Part shown: positions 10,891 through 20,894 of the stretch, piece after piece | Numbering within the stretch: position 1 is the stretch's first letter | Layout of the letters: each line of letters opens with the position of its first letter | NCBI GenBank assembly: GCA_036365455.1 | Contig: JAWQUS010000004.1 | Span: forward strand, 689,501-753,500 | Direction: 5' to 3' | Source of the DNA: Macrosoma leucophasiata | Taxonomy: Eukaryota > Arthropoda > Insecta > Lepidoptera > Hedylidae | DNA length: 64,000 nucleotides | Program-made: the position numbers and the translations under genes | The notes under the pieces: generated by a model | What the model saw: the letters and a program-made list of their open reading frames with translations, nothing else | Told to the model about the DNA's origin: nothing | The model's database searches: none

Positions 10891-13800
10891 TGATATGCGT
10901 GTCTGATTACAGGATTCATTAGGGACAGGACTTGATTTCTGATCACATGGTTCTTGTTCTTGAATAGGTAAAATTGATAGTTTTGTAACTGGACGTTTTA
11001 GGATTCCATTTTTAGTTTTCAGAGTTACTATTCGAACATATGAGTCTGACCCCGGATGTAATTCGACGACTCTCCCCATCAACCATTTCCCTGGTGGTAA
11101 GTTGGGGTCGTGTATGAGAACTACATCATTTAAACTGATATTTCTAGTGGCTTGCTTCCATTTACTCCTAGCTGATAATTGCGTAAGGTATTCATCCCTC
11201 CATCTACGCCATAGATCTTGTACAATTTTTTGCGTCATATGCCATCGAGTCCTGAGATCAGTTTCTGTTTCGTACAGCGTCACATCGGGTCCTCCGGTCA
11301 GAAAATGTGCTGGCGTTAAAAAGTCCATTTCATCCGGATCTTCTGATATTGGATATAAGGGGCGCGAATTCAAACATCCCTCAATTTGAGTGAGGACCGT
11401 GTACATCTCTTCATATGTTAAAATTTGTTCGCCCACCACTCTTTTGAAATGGTACTTGAAGCTCTTTACGGCCGCTTCCCAAAGCCCTCCGCCAGAAGGC
11501 CAGAGCGGAGCGTTAAAATGCCACTTGATTTCCATGTTTAATACTTCTGCTTGTACTTCGCTATTCTCTAGAGTTTGTTGAATTGCTTGATATTCTTCTT
11601 GTAAGACTCTATTGGCTCCGACAAAGTTACGACCATTGTCGCTATAGATATGGCTCGGAATACCTCTCCGTGCTGCCATCCTGCGTAATGATGCTATAAA
11701 CGACGACGTGCTAAGGTCGGAGACCAATTCAAGGTGAACAGCCTTCGTCGCCATGCACACGAAAATTGCTACATATCCCTTTGTACTTCTTATTCCACGT
11801 CCTTTGCTTGTTTTTACAGGAATATGACCAGTGAAGTCGACCCCAGTATGAGAGAAGGGTCGTGACGGATTACTTCTTGATTTCGGCAGATCTCCCATAA
11901 TTTGAGGTGTCATGTGCGGACTTTGCTTCGCGCAGGTAACACAACGTCGTAGCCTTGCTTTGACTGCTCTGTTGCCGCCTATTATCCAGTATCTTTGCCT
12001 GATAAAGCTTAAAGTCAATCGAGCTCCTCCATGCAACACCGTTTTATGGGCTTCATCAATTATAATGTCTGTAAGACGACAACTGTGCTCAAGGATGATG
12101 GGATGCTGCATTTCATCATTTAACACGGCGTGCTTTAATCTTCCACCCACACGTAACAATCCGTTTTCGTCTAAAAACGGATTTAAATTTAATATTTTAC
12201 TTTTCGCTTGTATTTTATTATTTTGCTTTAAATTGCTTATTTCTTGATAAAAATTATACTGTTGCTGATGCTTGATAATTTTTTGCCTTGCTGCTTTTAT
12301 TTCTTCCAGGGTAAGGAATTTGCCATGATTTTTGCTTGAAATAAATCGGTATATCCATGCTAGTATACGCGATATTTTAAATAAGGAGCCATGTTTGCTC
12401 AATAAATTGCTGATAATGCTATCTTCTTGATTGATAGCTACATGAACTTGCTTGCTTGATTGTTTTTTAATTTCCTCTTCTGTTATGTATTTAACTTGAT
12501 TTTCTTCTTTTTCAGGATTGCAGGTTCGTAGCCACAGTGGTCCTTGCCACCACAAAGAGTGACTGCCCAACTGAGACACAGATAAACCTCTGCTGGCACT
12601 ATCGGCTGGGTTCTCTTGTGATTTGACGTATCGCCAACACGCAGGAGGCATTATCTCTGTTATTTGTCGTGTACGGTTCGCTACAAACGTTTTCCACCTG
12701 CCTGGATCGCCTTGTATCCAACCCAGTACTGCTGTGGAATCGCACCATCCGTAGATCTTGATATCGTATCCTGATAAACATTCCTTGACCTTGTTCATAA
12801 GTTTTGATAGCAAGAGAGCGCCGCATAGTTCGAGGCGAGGCAACGACACGTTCTTACTCGATGGTACTAATCTTGATTTTGATGCTACTAATGTGACTCT
12901 TGATTTCTTTTCATCCGTGCTTTTTATTTTACAGTAAATGACTGCCGCATACGCTTTCAGTGACGAGTCGCAAAACCCATGTAATTCGATACTACTTGAC
13001 GTCACTATACCGAACCATCTGGGTATTTTAAATTTATTGATATTGTGTAACTCATCTTTTATCTTAATCCACTGATTATAAATATTTTCAGGAACTGTGT
13101 CATCCCAGTTAATTTTTGACAGCCAAACCTCTTGAAACAAAATTTTGAGTTTTGTTGTAATTGGAGCGATCCACCCAAGAGGATCGAAAATTTTGGATAT
13201 ATCGGATAATATAGACCGCTTTGTGACCCTTTCATCCGTCGATTCAATTTTCGATGAGAATGAAAAATTGTCTTGCGTAGGATTCCATTGAATACCTAAA
13301 GTTTTTGTTGATTCCGATTGTTTGTGACTGATTATTTCTTTTACTTGATTTTCTTGATTCTGGTGCAAATCAGGATCGTTTGACGACCATTTTCTCAAAT
13401 TAAAGCCGCCGAGCTTTAATATAGCTATAAGATCTTGCTGTAATTGAATTGCTTCAGTATGTGAATGACTTCCATGTACAAGGTCATCCATATAAAATGC
13501 TTGCTCGACAATTTTGGACGCTACCGGATATTTTTCACATTCATCCTTGGCCAACTGTTTCAACGTCATCATGCTTAAAAAAGGCGCGGCTTTCGTGCCA
13601 TAAGTTACAGTAGTACACGCATATTCTCGTAATTTTTCGTGATAATTATATCTCCATACTATTTTCTGTAAATCGTGATCTTCTAAATGTACCCATATCT
13701 GCCTAAACATTTTTTCGATGTCAGCTGTAAATCCGATTTTATACTGCCTCCATTTCAAAATAAGTGTAAATATATCTTGTTGTAAATTCGGTCCTTTTTT

Positions 13801-16392
13801 CATGACGTCGTTCAAACTTTTTCCAGTTGTTGTTTTAGCAGATGCGTTAAAAACAACGCGTAATGACGACGTTGTCGAATCGTCACGAACTACGCAATGA
13901 TGCGGCAGGTAACATTCCGGTATCTGCTTACTTGATGGTTCTGATATTTTCATATGTCCTAATTCTTGATATTCGTGTACAAATGCCTTATACTGTTTTG
14001 AAACATCTGGGTTTTTTGATAGTTTTTTTTCTAACTGTATAAACTGAGCTACGGCTTTTGATTTTGACTGACCAAGTTCTTTGTCGAAATTTGAGATCAG
14101 CGGAAGGCGTACTTGATATCTCCCATCTGACCCACGTGCAGTAGTTTCGTCATAGAATTTGATGCACTCTAAATCGTCGGACGAGTACGAATTCTCTTCA
14201 CCAATGTCTTCCAACTCCCAAAATTTCTGAATTTGCTTTGTATCGACTTGAACGACATTGCATTGAAAGGTCTTGGTGCTCCCACACAAAATCCATCCTA
14301 GACGGGTCTGTTGGGCAATTAATGTTGAATTTTGTGATCGACATATACCATCCAATATAATATGAGGATATACATCTGCTCCTAACAAAAGATCAACCGG
14401 ACGGCTGACGTTAAACTCCGGATCTGCTAGTTTTATATTCTTCAGATATTCCAAAGATGGCTTCGAAAATGTGTAGGTTGGTAAATGCTTGGTGAGGCTC
14501 TTCATGATATAGGCCTCTGTACTGAAAATACAATCATCATTACTTGTTGATGAACACGCAATATTTATAATGCCCTTACAGCTGTTATCTCTTGCTCCTA
14601 TGCCACTTATAATTCCTTGACATTTTTGGCGCTGTAGTGCCAACAGCTGTGCAGCGTTCTCTGTGATAAGAGAAGTTTGGGAACCTTGATCTATCAGGGC
14701 TCTCAAAATTTGATAAGTACCATCTCTTTTTTGGACATTCACCATCGCTGTAGCTAACAAAATTTCGGGCATTTCAGTCTCATTTTGAGCTAAGTGAGAA
14801 TTTGAATTTCTTTGATTCCCACGATTATAATTTGCACCTTGTTTATATAAATCGTGAAGTATTGTATTATGACACCCGTTGCATTCGCGACATCGCTTCA
14901 TTGATAAACACGCCTTGCCGTAATGATTATACAGACAGTTTTCGCATAAACTTAGTTGAGATATACACTGTTTTTTACTTGCAAGCGGTAGTCCCAGGAA
15001 TTGTCTGCAAAAGTATATGCCATGCTCACCGTTACAAACTGGACAGTTCAGGTGGGCAAATTTGTTTCCCACGACTGATTGCGACATATCTTTGTTACTT
15101 TGGTATGATTGTTTAAAATTTAAAGATTTTTTATGATTAAAATTATCCATTGACCTTGATGGTAGCTGCTGTTTTTGATTACTAGGCTCTTGTTTTCTTC
15201 TACTAGACTCTAAACTCGTAAATTTGCTCTCTAAAAATGTAAGAAAATCAGGTAAATTAGGTAATTCACGAGGTTGCTTGATCGACGAAATATATTCGTT
15301 ATATGTATCAACGTCCAATTTTTGACTCAAAATATGTACAATAAGAGGGTCCCATGATGTGACATCCACTCCAAGATTCTTGATGGCATTCAGCGTCTCC
15401 TGGATTGTGTCGTGAATACGTTTGATGTGATTGACGGATGCTTGCTGAGCAACTGGTAGATTCAATAAAATGTTGACGTGCGCTGAAAATATCATCTTTA
15501 TGTTATTGTACCTATGCTGCAGAATATCCCAAGAAATACGGTAATTGTCAGAACTAATACTCAGATGTTGAATGAGGCGTTCCGCTTCGCCCTTAACCTT
15601 TGATTTTAAAAACTGCATCTTCTGGGCACTTGATAAGAAGCTATTGTTGTGGATTGCTTCCGTGAACAGATCTTTAAAGCTCACCCACTGATGATAGTTT
15701 CCATGAAAATTTGGCACTTCCATCTGTGGAGTAATTTTTTCTCTGTGAGCCATTGACCACAGTTTGCTGTTGAGAGCTTTCTTGATCTGGTGGTAGGTTC
15801 TCTCATGCTCCAAGAACTTCATGTCATATTGTAAATTACTGCCATCTAATTCGCTATCTAATTCCCAATGAACTGCATCAATAACGGACCACCTGTTCTC
15901 CAAATTTTTCAAAATATCTTGGAATTCCCATTTCTCTGTTATATCCTCCAGATTAATATTGCTAGCCGTTCTTGAAAAAGCCTTAAAATTACTCATTTGT
16001 TTTTTGATTAAGTCGTCTAACTTGCTATTGACGCCCTGAGATTTTGTTAAAGTATCAGAAATGTCTGCTGGTTTACTTGCTAACGGAGTTGCTGGTCTTA
16101 TAATAGATGATGTTGGAGTAGACATAATCTTCTCGCGCACTGACATGTAAAAATCTCTTGTTTGCTGATAATGGTTGCTAACGAAATACTCATCGTTTTG
16201 GTCAGGATATTGGAGGAGGTTCTTATGGTTTGCTTGATACTCCTGCCAATAGGCATCTAACATTTCAATACGTCTCCTGATATAATCTGATGTTTTACGA
16301 TCCGGCCCATCTTTCTTGAAGTTACTAAAAAGCGTATTTATAGCACCTGTGATTTGTTTTTGTTTAGACAATAGATCTTCTAACAAAGACAT
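9004..16392 (-). CDS. BEL/Pao Gag-Pol-Env polyprotein
   Basis: One uninterrupted ORF of 2462 aa. I take the ATG at 16392-16390 because the five codons before it start with TTG. Domains in order: Gag with a DUF1759-like region (about 1-400); Cys/His-rich zinc segment (CPVC, CENC, CRECNGCH, about 450-510); retropepsin with LIDQGSQTS (about 567); Pao-type reverse transcriptase with YMDD (about 967); RNase H and linker (FCDSSLKAYAAV, about 1140); integrase with HKTVLHGG...CVTC zinc finger (about 1450) and core Asp-Asp-Glu in GVDFTG, YSDNGRNF and GGLWEAAV (about 1517-1636); DUF5641-like tail (about 1765). The final ~620 residues are an envelope. Pol of this family usually stops before that. Products would have to be released by the protease or by host cleavage, since no frameshift or stop separates them. 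Confidence 0.93.
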   Translation of the reverse strand: MSLLEDLLSKQKQITGAINTLFSNFKKDGPDRKTSDYIRRRIEMLDAYWQEYQANHKNLLQYPDQNDEYFVSNHYQQTRDFYMSVREKIMSTPTSSIIRPATPLASKPADISDTLTKSQGVNSKLDDLIKKQMSNFKAFSRTASNINLEDITEKWEFQDILKNLENRWSVIDAVHWELDSELDGSNLQYDMKFLEHERTYHQIKKALNSKLWSMAHREKITPQMEVPNFHGNYHQWVSFKDLFTEAIHNNSFLSSAQKMQFLKSKVKGEAERLIQHLSISSDNYRISWDILQHRYNNIKMIFSAHVNILLNLPVAQQASVNHIKRIHDTIQETLNAIKNLGVDVTSWDPLIVHILSQKLDVDTYNEYISSIKQPRELPNLPDFLTFLESKFTSLESSRRKQEPSNQKQQLPSRSMDNFNHKKSLNFKQSYQSNKDMSQSVVGNKFAHLNCPVCNGEHGIYFCRQFLGLPLASKKQCISQLSLCENCLYNHYGKACLSMKRCRECNGCHNTILHDLYKQGANYNRGNQRNSNSHLAQNETEMPEILLATAMVNVQKRDGTYQILRALIDQGSQTSLITENAAQLLALQRQKCQGIISGIGARDNSCKGIINIACSSTSNDDCIFSTEAYIMKSLTKHLPTYTFSKPSLEYLKNIKLADPEFNVSRPVDLLLGADVYPHIILDGICRSQNSTLIAQQTRLGWILCGSTKTFQCNVVQVDTKQIQKFWELEDIGEENSYSSDDLECIKFYDETTARGSDGRYQVRLPLISNFDKELGQSKSKAVAQFIQLEKKLSKNPDVSKQYKAFVHEYQELGHMKISEPSSKQIPECYLPHHCVVRDDSTTSSLRVVFNASAKTTTGKSLNDVMKKGPNLQQDIFTLILKWRQYKIGFTADIEKMFRQIWVHLEDHDLQKIVWRYNYHEKLREYACTTVTYGTKAAPFLSMMTLKQLAKDECEKYPVASKIVEQAFYMDDLVHGSHSHTEAIQLQQDLIAILKLGGFNLRKWSSNDPDLHQNQENQVKEIISHKQSESTKTLGIQWNPTQDNFSFSSKIESTDERVTKRSILSDISKIFDPLGWIAPITTKLKILFQEVWLSKINWDDTVPENIYNQWIKIKDELHNINKFKIPRWFGIVTSSSIELHGFCDSSLKAYAAVIYCKIKSTDEKKSRVTLVASKSRLVPSSKNVSLPRLELCGALLLSKLMNKVKECLSGYDIKIYGWCDSTAVLGWIQGDPGRWKTFVANRTRQITEIMPPACWRYVKSQENPADSASRGLSVSQLGSHSLWWQGPLWLRTCNPEKEENQVKYITEEEIKKQSSKQVHVAINQEDSIISNLLSKHGSLFKISRILAWIYRFISSKNHGKFLTLEEIKAARQKIIKHQQQYNFYQEISNLKQNNKIQAKSKILNLNPFLDENGLLRVGGRLKHAVLNDEMQHPIILEHSCRLTDIIIDEAHKTVLHGGARLTLSFIRQRYWIIGGNRAVKARLRRCVTCAKQSPHMTPQIMGDLPKSRSNPSRPFSHTGVDFTGHIPVKTSKGRGIRSTKGYVAIFVCMATKAVHLELVSDLSTSSFIASLRRMAARRGIPSHIYSDNGRNFVGANRVLQEEYQAIQQTLENSEVQAEVLNMEIKWHFNAPLWPSGGGLWEAAVKSFKYHFKRVVGEQILTYEEMYTVLTQIEGCLNSRPLYPISEDPDEMDFLTPAHFLTGGPDVTLYETETDLRTRWHMTQKIVQDLWRRWRDEYLTQLSARSKWKQATRNISLNDVVLIHDPNLPPGKWLMGRVVELHPGSDSYVRIVTLKTKNGILKRPVTKLSILPIQEQEPCDQKSSPVPNESCNQTRISKPRIKLSTMFASLILFLSIVTSSQCTLNVTKFRDNQHLYFDKLANMNIIRDEWKLVVYFKLQPYWEGITALNKSTITLERLCESMQYKTYCNMILLQLRHELSELDYNNQLLLDQQDSTRRRRRGLIDGVGYLANSLFGVLDSRFAEQYQKDIKILQENQQHISALSKNQTSIIEAEFNVLKRIENTTSLQFKIIHQELREFEKTVVLVKTELQLSNEFNMRSIIASNLLQNLKHLQSILLDTITDTYHGRFNPYLITSRQLKEQLSIISSHISNDVMLPVDNFHVNIARIYKLVTAKARMITDYLIFELRIPLISRDSFEIFKLIPVPQQRQENMISIKPRYTFIAINLKKDTYLDMSGNSIRECLTAGSMYMCHVSKPIHKFGGDLDLCDTRKAECETSINPCNNIWLESSSINSFIYFCCNQCQVRAMCGDQVTVHQLTSAGLVTVDNGCIIKTNTLEIIAHSTKSSEMYIETNRMYTPVIAPINHIINVSISREMLGNLTVERDQNEIKQIEKQIQIVKDNASMAYLSYHDVHHYAVIYVMIGIGALAVFVWWWRRGRGTWALREPTSPAAPAPAPAPRPLPIPQQCNSDSVVYQVVNESVSARVNKASSPIVSRSVFFEPAVK

Positions 16393-16675
16393 CTTGATAA
16401 AATACAATAATCAGTGAAAAGGAAAGATCTTACTTGATACTTGATACTACTTGCTACTCTGCTAGTCTCGCTCCTGATTGCGATCCACAGATCCTTGCTG
16501 GTGGTCCTCGGAAATACTTGCTTTATTTCCAGGACGCTAACTTATCTCGGCGGCAAATGCCAAGCCAGAGATACGTGATAAATCCTTGATAAAAATGCAC
16601 ACTGGCACTTAAACGAAATCACAAACACACGAATAACCTTGTTGTCACTCGCGAAGATGTGATCCCGCCCTCGGA
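16393..16675 (-). other. 5' leader of the BEL/Pao element
   Basis: About 280 bases between primer site and ATG, with several direct CTTGATA-type repeats (plus strand). No ORF of note. Confidence 0.6.
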
Positions 16676-16689
16676 GGCTCGAAGGACCA
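16676..16689 (-). other. Primer-binding site, tRNA-Tyr type
   Basis: Three bases inside the 5' LTR the minus strand reads TGGTCCTTCGAGCC. This is complementary to a tRNA ending GGCTCGAAGGACCA, which is how I know eukaryotic tRNA-Tyr to end (its 5' end is CCTTCGA). Confidence 0.7.
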
Positions 16690-16692
16690 ATA

Positions 16693-16852
16693 TGTACGGG
16701 GTGGTTGCTACCCTATACAATAACGTGTAATAACTGTTGATGGGACCGGTCGGTAATAGAAAGACGTCCGTGCGATGCCGGTGTAAATTGCAAACTGCGT
16801 TTATTGTATGACTAATACTTAACCTAAGTTTAAGGGTGTTGTACACCGTACA
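16693..16852 (-). promoter_or_regulatory. 5' LTR of the BEL/Pao element
   Basis: 160 bp, reads the same as the LTR at 8649-8808. It should carry the promoter; I see no standard TATA box, only TATACAATAA-like sequence. Confidence 0.93.
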
Positions 16853-16957
16853 ACAGACAAAATCAATATAAAAAGGTTTTTTACTGCATAGTTTCACTTA
16901 TTTAGCTTTGTTTGCAGTTACAAAATATTATTTGCAGTTAGAATTGCAACTCAAACC

Positions 16958-17148
16958 AACATGGCGAATATGGCGGGCGATGTCATTTTTTAATTTTTTT
17001 TTTAATTGTTTTTTGTTTGTATTATAGTACTTGGAGAAAAAAGTAATATTTTTAAATACTATCGAAATCGATTTCATGTGTTAATACTAAGAACTTAAAC
17101 TAATCGATTTCCAATTTAAAGAAGCGTCGGCTGTATCGCCGCCATGTT
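16958..17148. mobile_element. Possible small TIR element
   Basis: CAACATGGCG at left and CGCCATGTTG at right are inverted, about 170 bases apart, each next to a second ATATGG. Two ATCGATTTC motifs lie inside. It could be a MITE, or a regulatory pair, since GCCAT is also the YY1/Pho core. Confidence 0.35.
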
Positions 17149-17313
17149 GAATATGGTTGAAAATGATTAAATCGTTTGAATTAAATGTGGTTGTAACTCT
17201 AAAATATATTCATGAATAAATTAATTGTATTTTTTTCGGATTCTTCTTTAATTTACCCGTTTTTTGAGGACGTGTACGAACGAGAGCCGAGTTCGCAACA
17301 TCTCCTTTCTGTC

Positions 17314-17319
17314 TATATA
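17314..17319 (+). promoter_or_regulatory. Candidate TATA box
   Basis: TCTATATAGGGGAGCG lies about 90 bases before the ATG at 17407, in a locally GC-rich stretch. A start site near 17345 would fit. Confidence 0.35.
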
Positions 17320-17406
17320 GGGGAGCGCCCTAAAAGCGAGGACGTTTAGCATTGTTATACCCAAAGGTAGACCAATGTATAGTATGGTAGGCAATGTAAG
17401 GTTGAA

Positions 17407-17604
17407 ATGAGGTCGTTACGGACGCAGGAGCGGGGCGCGGGCATGTGGCTGCCGCTGGTGGTGACGGTGTCGCTGGCGCTGGGCGTGTCCCCGTGCGTGC
17501 TGCAGCGCGCCTGCCGCGCCCCGCGCCGCGCGCCCCCCCCGCCCGCCGCCGTCTGCATGCACCGGGTGCACACTAAACAGTGCGTGCCTTTTACACCTAT
17601 GTAG
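17407..17604 (+). CDS. Possible small secreted protein or first coding exon
   Basis: A 65-codon ORF, GC-rich unlike its surroundings. From the inner Met (residue 13) it has a good signal-peptide shape: MWLPLVVTVSLALGVSPC, followed by Arg/Pro-rich sequence (RRAPPPPAA) and four Cys in total. It ends with TAG at 17602. I see no strong splice donor inside it. I do not recognise the family. It could equally be part of a promoter region where high GC leaves a frame open by chance. Confidence 0.3.
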   Translation: MRSLRTQERGAGMWLPLVVTVSLALGVSPCVLQRACRAPRRAPPPPAAVCMHRVHTKQCVPFTPM

Positions 17605-18773
17605 CTCGTGTAGCTGGTAACCGTGGGTAACTCAACAGATAAACGTGAACCGAAGCTCAGATCGCGGTTCAATTACTTGGACCGGAGATGCGAGCCGGTT
17701 CGCAGCTGAACTCAACTTAAGTTGCGACAGCCGCGGGACCTGTATGATTTGTTTGAACCGTTTTAACCGCGGGAGCTGTTTAACTTATTTCAACTTTTGG
17801 AACCATCTGATCCAATCAGCTCAATTTGTTTCCGAGACGCGCAAGGCGCGAGAGCTGTCTGAGCTGTACAGCACAAATTCTGTTAATTCTTTACTGTCTT
17901 CTATTTCATCCACGGTCCTATCCTTACTTTAAAAACTGTTTCCATTATCTCAGCTTTACTCATCCTCACATCCATCGCTCTTCCGAAAACTTCCTAGAAA
18001 AATCCTCTTTTCATCATTCCATTCGATGAGCTCAATGTCTTGAGCCTGCGAGCACCTCGTCAGTCAGTAGAGGGACGTAATATGTATCTGTCGTCTATAC
18101 GCTGCTTGACTGGAACAAGTATGTAGCTCTTGAGGCGCCTACCGCCATAAATAGGAGGTTTCCGTTTTGTCGTGGCGGGGGGAGACAGAGGAACCCAGAG
18201 AGGGGCGGCGTTTAGCGTGGCTCTGCCCGCCACTCGCTGCTTGCAGAGGAGACGGCATTACGATCATTCAGTACCAACGAATGATAAAAAGACTGAGGAT
18301 AACAGTTTTATTTAACTATGAACAACACATTACACACACACACACTAATACACAGTTAAATATCTTATAATTTTAAGGACGAAAAGCGAAGGTTTTTAAC
18401 ATCATGCTACTACTTACTAAGAAAGGCTCCTACGTGATCAAGCGGCCAGTTCCCTGATATAACATAATTGATCAATTTACAAATTCATTATTGGAATTGG
18501 CCGAATAGTTAATTTTGTTTATCGCACATATACCTATGTGACTTATCATTATGTACAATACATTATTTGTTTGCTATATGAGTGTGTACCTGCCACTCTG
18601 CCATCTTTTCACAATTTATTGTACCCTACCTTTAGTAATGTATACAATCAACACCGTGCTGCTCTTTAATGACTGTTATTTTATTATTTTTACATATATA
18701 AAGTAAATCCGTAATTGGATGTAAGATATATATAAATATATAAAATAAATAAATAAATAAAATACGCTTACAC
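17605..18773. other. Spacer, no gene recognised
   Basis: 17640-17800 is rich in imperfect repeats of AACC/GGTT type. CACACACA lies near 18335 and an AAATAAATAAAT run near 18745. Confidence 0.35.
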
Positions 18774-18966
18774 TCACAGCCCCACATTAGGTATAAACCT
18801 GTATCGTGGGTGCCGTTGTAAGCATACAACACATAGGTACACAAACAAACATCCAGACCCGAAACAAACATCTGTAGGCATACAAATATTTGTCCCGGTG
18901 CGGGGATGAACCCGCGACCCTTCGAATCAAACGGTCATCTCACACCGCTGGACTAACCGGGTCGTC
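18774..18966 (-). repeat. tRNA-derived SINE family F, copy 2
   Basis: Matches 5640-5815: CAGCCCCACATTAGGTATAA at left and a tRNA-like head (TCGAATCAAACGGTCATCTC) at right. Confidence 0.55.
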
Positions 18967-19587
18967 AAACCGTTATATATATATATATAAGTTAAATGAA
19001 AGTACCTTTAAGATCTGTGGATTTTGTGAATTAATAAAAAAAAAATACCTACCGATAAATGGATGCTCTGTTGAATTTTAGTATAACTAAATCTTAAATC
19101 AGATTGAATCTACGGCATCGCTCTACCTCTTTCAAATTGTTTACTTAACATCTCAATATTAAATTAAAATAAAGCTTGCGTTCCAGAAATATCTATCAAG
19201 CCAACAAGGAACAAGAAATATCCGATAAACGCTGTAGTTGCGGACAATAATAGAACCTAAATTTAAGTCCGTCAAAACGTAAAAGGTGAGTTCGATCCGT
19301 TGTTTAAAACTATTTTTTCGTTAAGTTGATAGGAAATAAGATCTTTTTCTCTTCCCCATCCTTTTAAAGCAGAATCTTATGTTTCTTTTGTTAAGACATG
19401 ATTTTTCCGTCTTTTTAACCGACTTCAAAACAAGAAGGATGTTCCATAATATGTTCCACTGTATATATTTTTTTCTGTCATGTAGTCTGCCCATTGCAGT
19501 TTCTACATCATGCCTATAGCGACGGATAATATATTATATATAATATTTATTTTTATTTTTAATATTTTTAAATAGGCCTACCATATC
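18967..19587. other. Spacer with AT repeat
   Basis: An ATATATATATAT run lies at about 18976. Nothing else recognised. Confidence 0.35.
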
Positions 19588-19760
19588 ACTGAAATAAAAC
19601 TAGTTTTCGGATTTATCTCGCGTATATTAAACTAAAATGATTATTTAATATCGAACCCGACGTTTCGGTCGCTTTTCAGCTTTCGTGGTCTCGGGCAGAC
19701 TGAGGTGGTATTTGTCTGACAGCAGTTTGAAAAATTATTATGTGCAGCTAACTTCATCTA
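19588..19760. repeat. Dispersed repeat family G, copy 1
   Basis: GAAATAAAACTAGTTTTCGG...CGACGTTTCGGTCGCTTTTC...GGTCTCGGGCAGACTGAGGT. The same order recurs at 21421-21595, and the left part inverted at 32640-32725. Confidence 0.55.
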
Positions 19761-20036
19761 CTACATCATGTAACAATAAATCCAACTAACTATACATTCG
19801 AGGAGGCATTCCAAAAGGCGATTAAAGTAAACAAATGCCATGATAATAGCTTTGAATAAAGACAAAGCCTTTGCATATTTGGCGAGTGATTGGTGAGCCA
19901 AATCATCCGGTGCGCTTGCGCACCTTGTTTACAAAACAACGCGCAGCGATATGTAGCGAGTTGCGTGCGGCCTTTACCACGAATATCACAATGCTATACT
20001 TTTTGTTTTTACTTTTACCGTAATATCATGCCAGTA

Positions 20037-20233
20037 TTCCCTGAAGAAAAGGCAAATGTAAATGCATGCATTTAATAAATGCAAATATCCAAGATTGGCT
20101 GGTTACGTTTTGTCCCATGTGATAAGTGGCGAGCCCATTGACATCTCTGGGTACTTTTATCCCGGGGATCGACACAACTGCAACACTGGGGATGTTGCAG
20201 TTGCGGCCTTCTACCACTAGACTACTGAGGCAG
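20037..20233 (-). repeat. tRNA-derived SINE family B, diverged copy
   Basis: AAATGCATGCATTTAATAAA...GGCTGGTTACGTTTTGTCCC...ACCACTAGACTACTGAGGCAG: tail at left, degenerate tRNA head at right. Confidence 0.55.
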
Positions 20234-20341
20234 TTAGCATAGATGTCCCTTGTAATAGGTGGCAAGCCTTGACATCTTCAGAGACAAGCTCCAAGGGTGG
20301 CACTGGGAAACATCCACGGGATTGATGAAACATCTCATAAA

Positions 20342-20550
20342 ATATATGTGTATCTGCACGCTAAGTCCCTCGCGGGGTAGGCAAATAGTGTGGAGCGCCA
20401 GATACCCCGGTACTGACACACCTCACGTTCTTCTTCGTACGAATCGGCGTGCATGTATGAAGATAATGATGAATTACACATTCATCATTATCTTCATAAA
20501 GACTAATTCCTAATTCGTTAAGACTAATTCGATTCCTAAGACTCGGTAGC
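20342..20550 (-). mobile_element. LINE 3' end (same family as 7150) interrupted by a hairpin
   Basis: GGGGTAGGCAAATAGTGTGG and GCGCCAGATACCCCGG match the insert in the mariner. A perfect 17-bp palindrome (20458-20474 and 20480-20496, loop TACAC) is embedded in it. Confidence 0.6.
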
Positions 20551-20781
20551 GAGCTTGTGGAGATGCCACTGTGTATCTATACCTATATTTCGAAAACATG
20601 CACTTATTTTATCGATGAAACATCATAATAATAATTATGAAGAGAGATTTATAGATTATAGAAGATTTAAAGATTTATTTTCTTCAAAACTTTGGTGTAA
20701 AAAAAGATTAATATTTCAGTTATAAGCAAGACCACATTTCGATCCAGTTCAGTGGTAGGGGCCAGCGAGATGCGCGCGCGC

Positions 20782-20788
20782 ATATATG
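20782..20788 (+). promoter_or_regulatory. Possible TATA element of the OBP gene
   Basis: CATATATGG lies 107 bases before the preferred ATG. If used, transcription would begin near or after 20802, making the upstream ATG unlikely to be the start. Confidence 0.25.
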
Positions 20789-20801
20789 GTCGGATGCGGC
20801 G

Positions 20802-20894
20802 ATGCGCGCGCGAGTGCTCGTGCAAACGTTGTTGCGGCTGCCGCTGGCTGCTGTGCTGCTGCTCCTGCCGCTGTGCCTGCCACAGGGAGACGAC
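20802..20894 (+). other. In-frame upstream extension of the OBP ORF
   Basis: ATG at 20802 opens 31 codons in frame with the OBP start, with no stop between. The segment has its own hydrophobic core (LPLAAVLLLLPLCLP). It may be 5' UTR that happens to be open, or a second signal leader. Confidence 0.35.

Larger units (their letters stand above)
8649..16852 (-). mobile_element. Full-length BEL/Pao retrotransposon with envelope
   Basis: 8204 bp, complete. Both ends are 160-bp LTRs that begin TGTACGGGG and end CCGTACA; reading them side by side I find no difference. Five-base duplications ACAGA flank the element (8644-8648 and 16853-16857). Between the LTRs lie a primer site, a short leader, one open reading frame of 2462 codons and a purine tract. 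Intact ends, identical LTRs and an unbroken ORF point to a recent insertion. The extra envelope-like domain after the integrase makes it retrovirus-like in layout. Confidence 0.95.

Noticed and set aside
9165..15116. Several plus-strand ORFs opposite the BEL/Pao polyprotein
   Set aside because: They are shadows of the long minus-strand coding frame.
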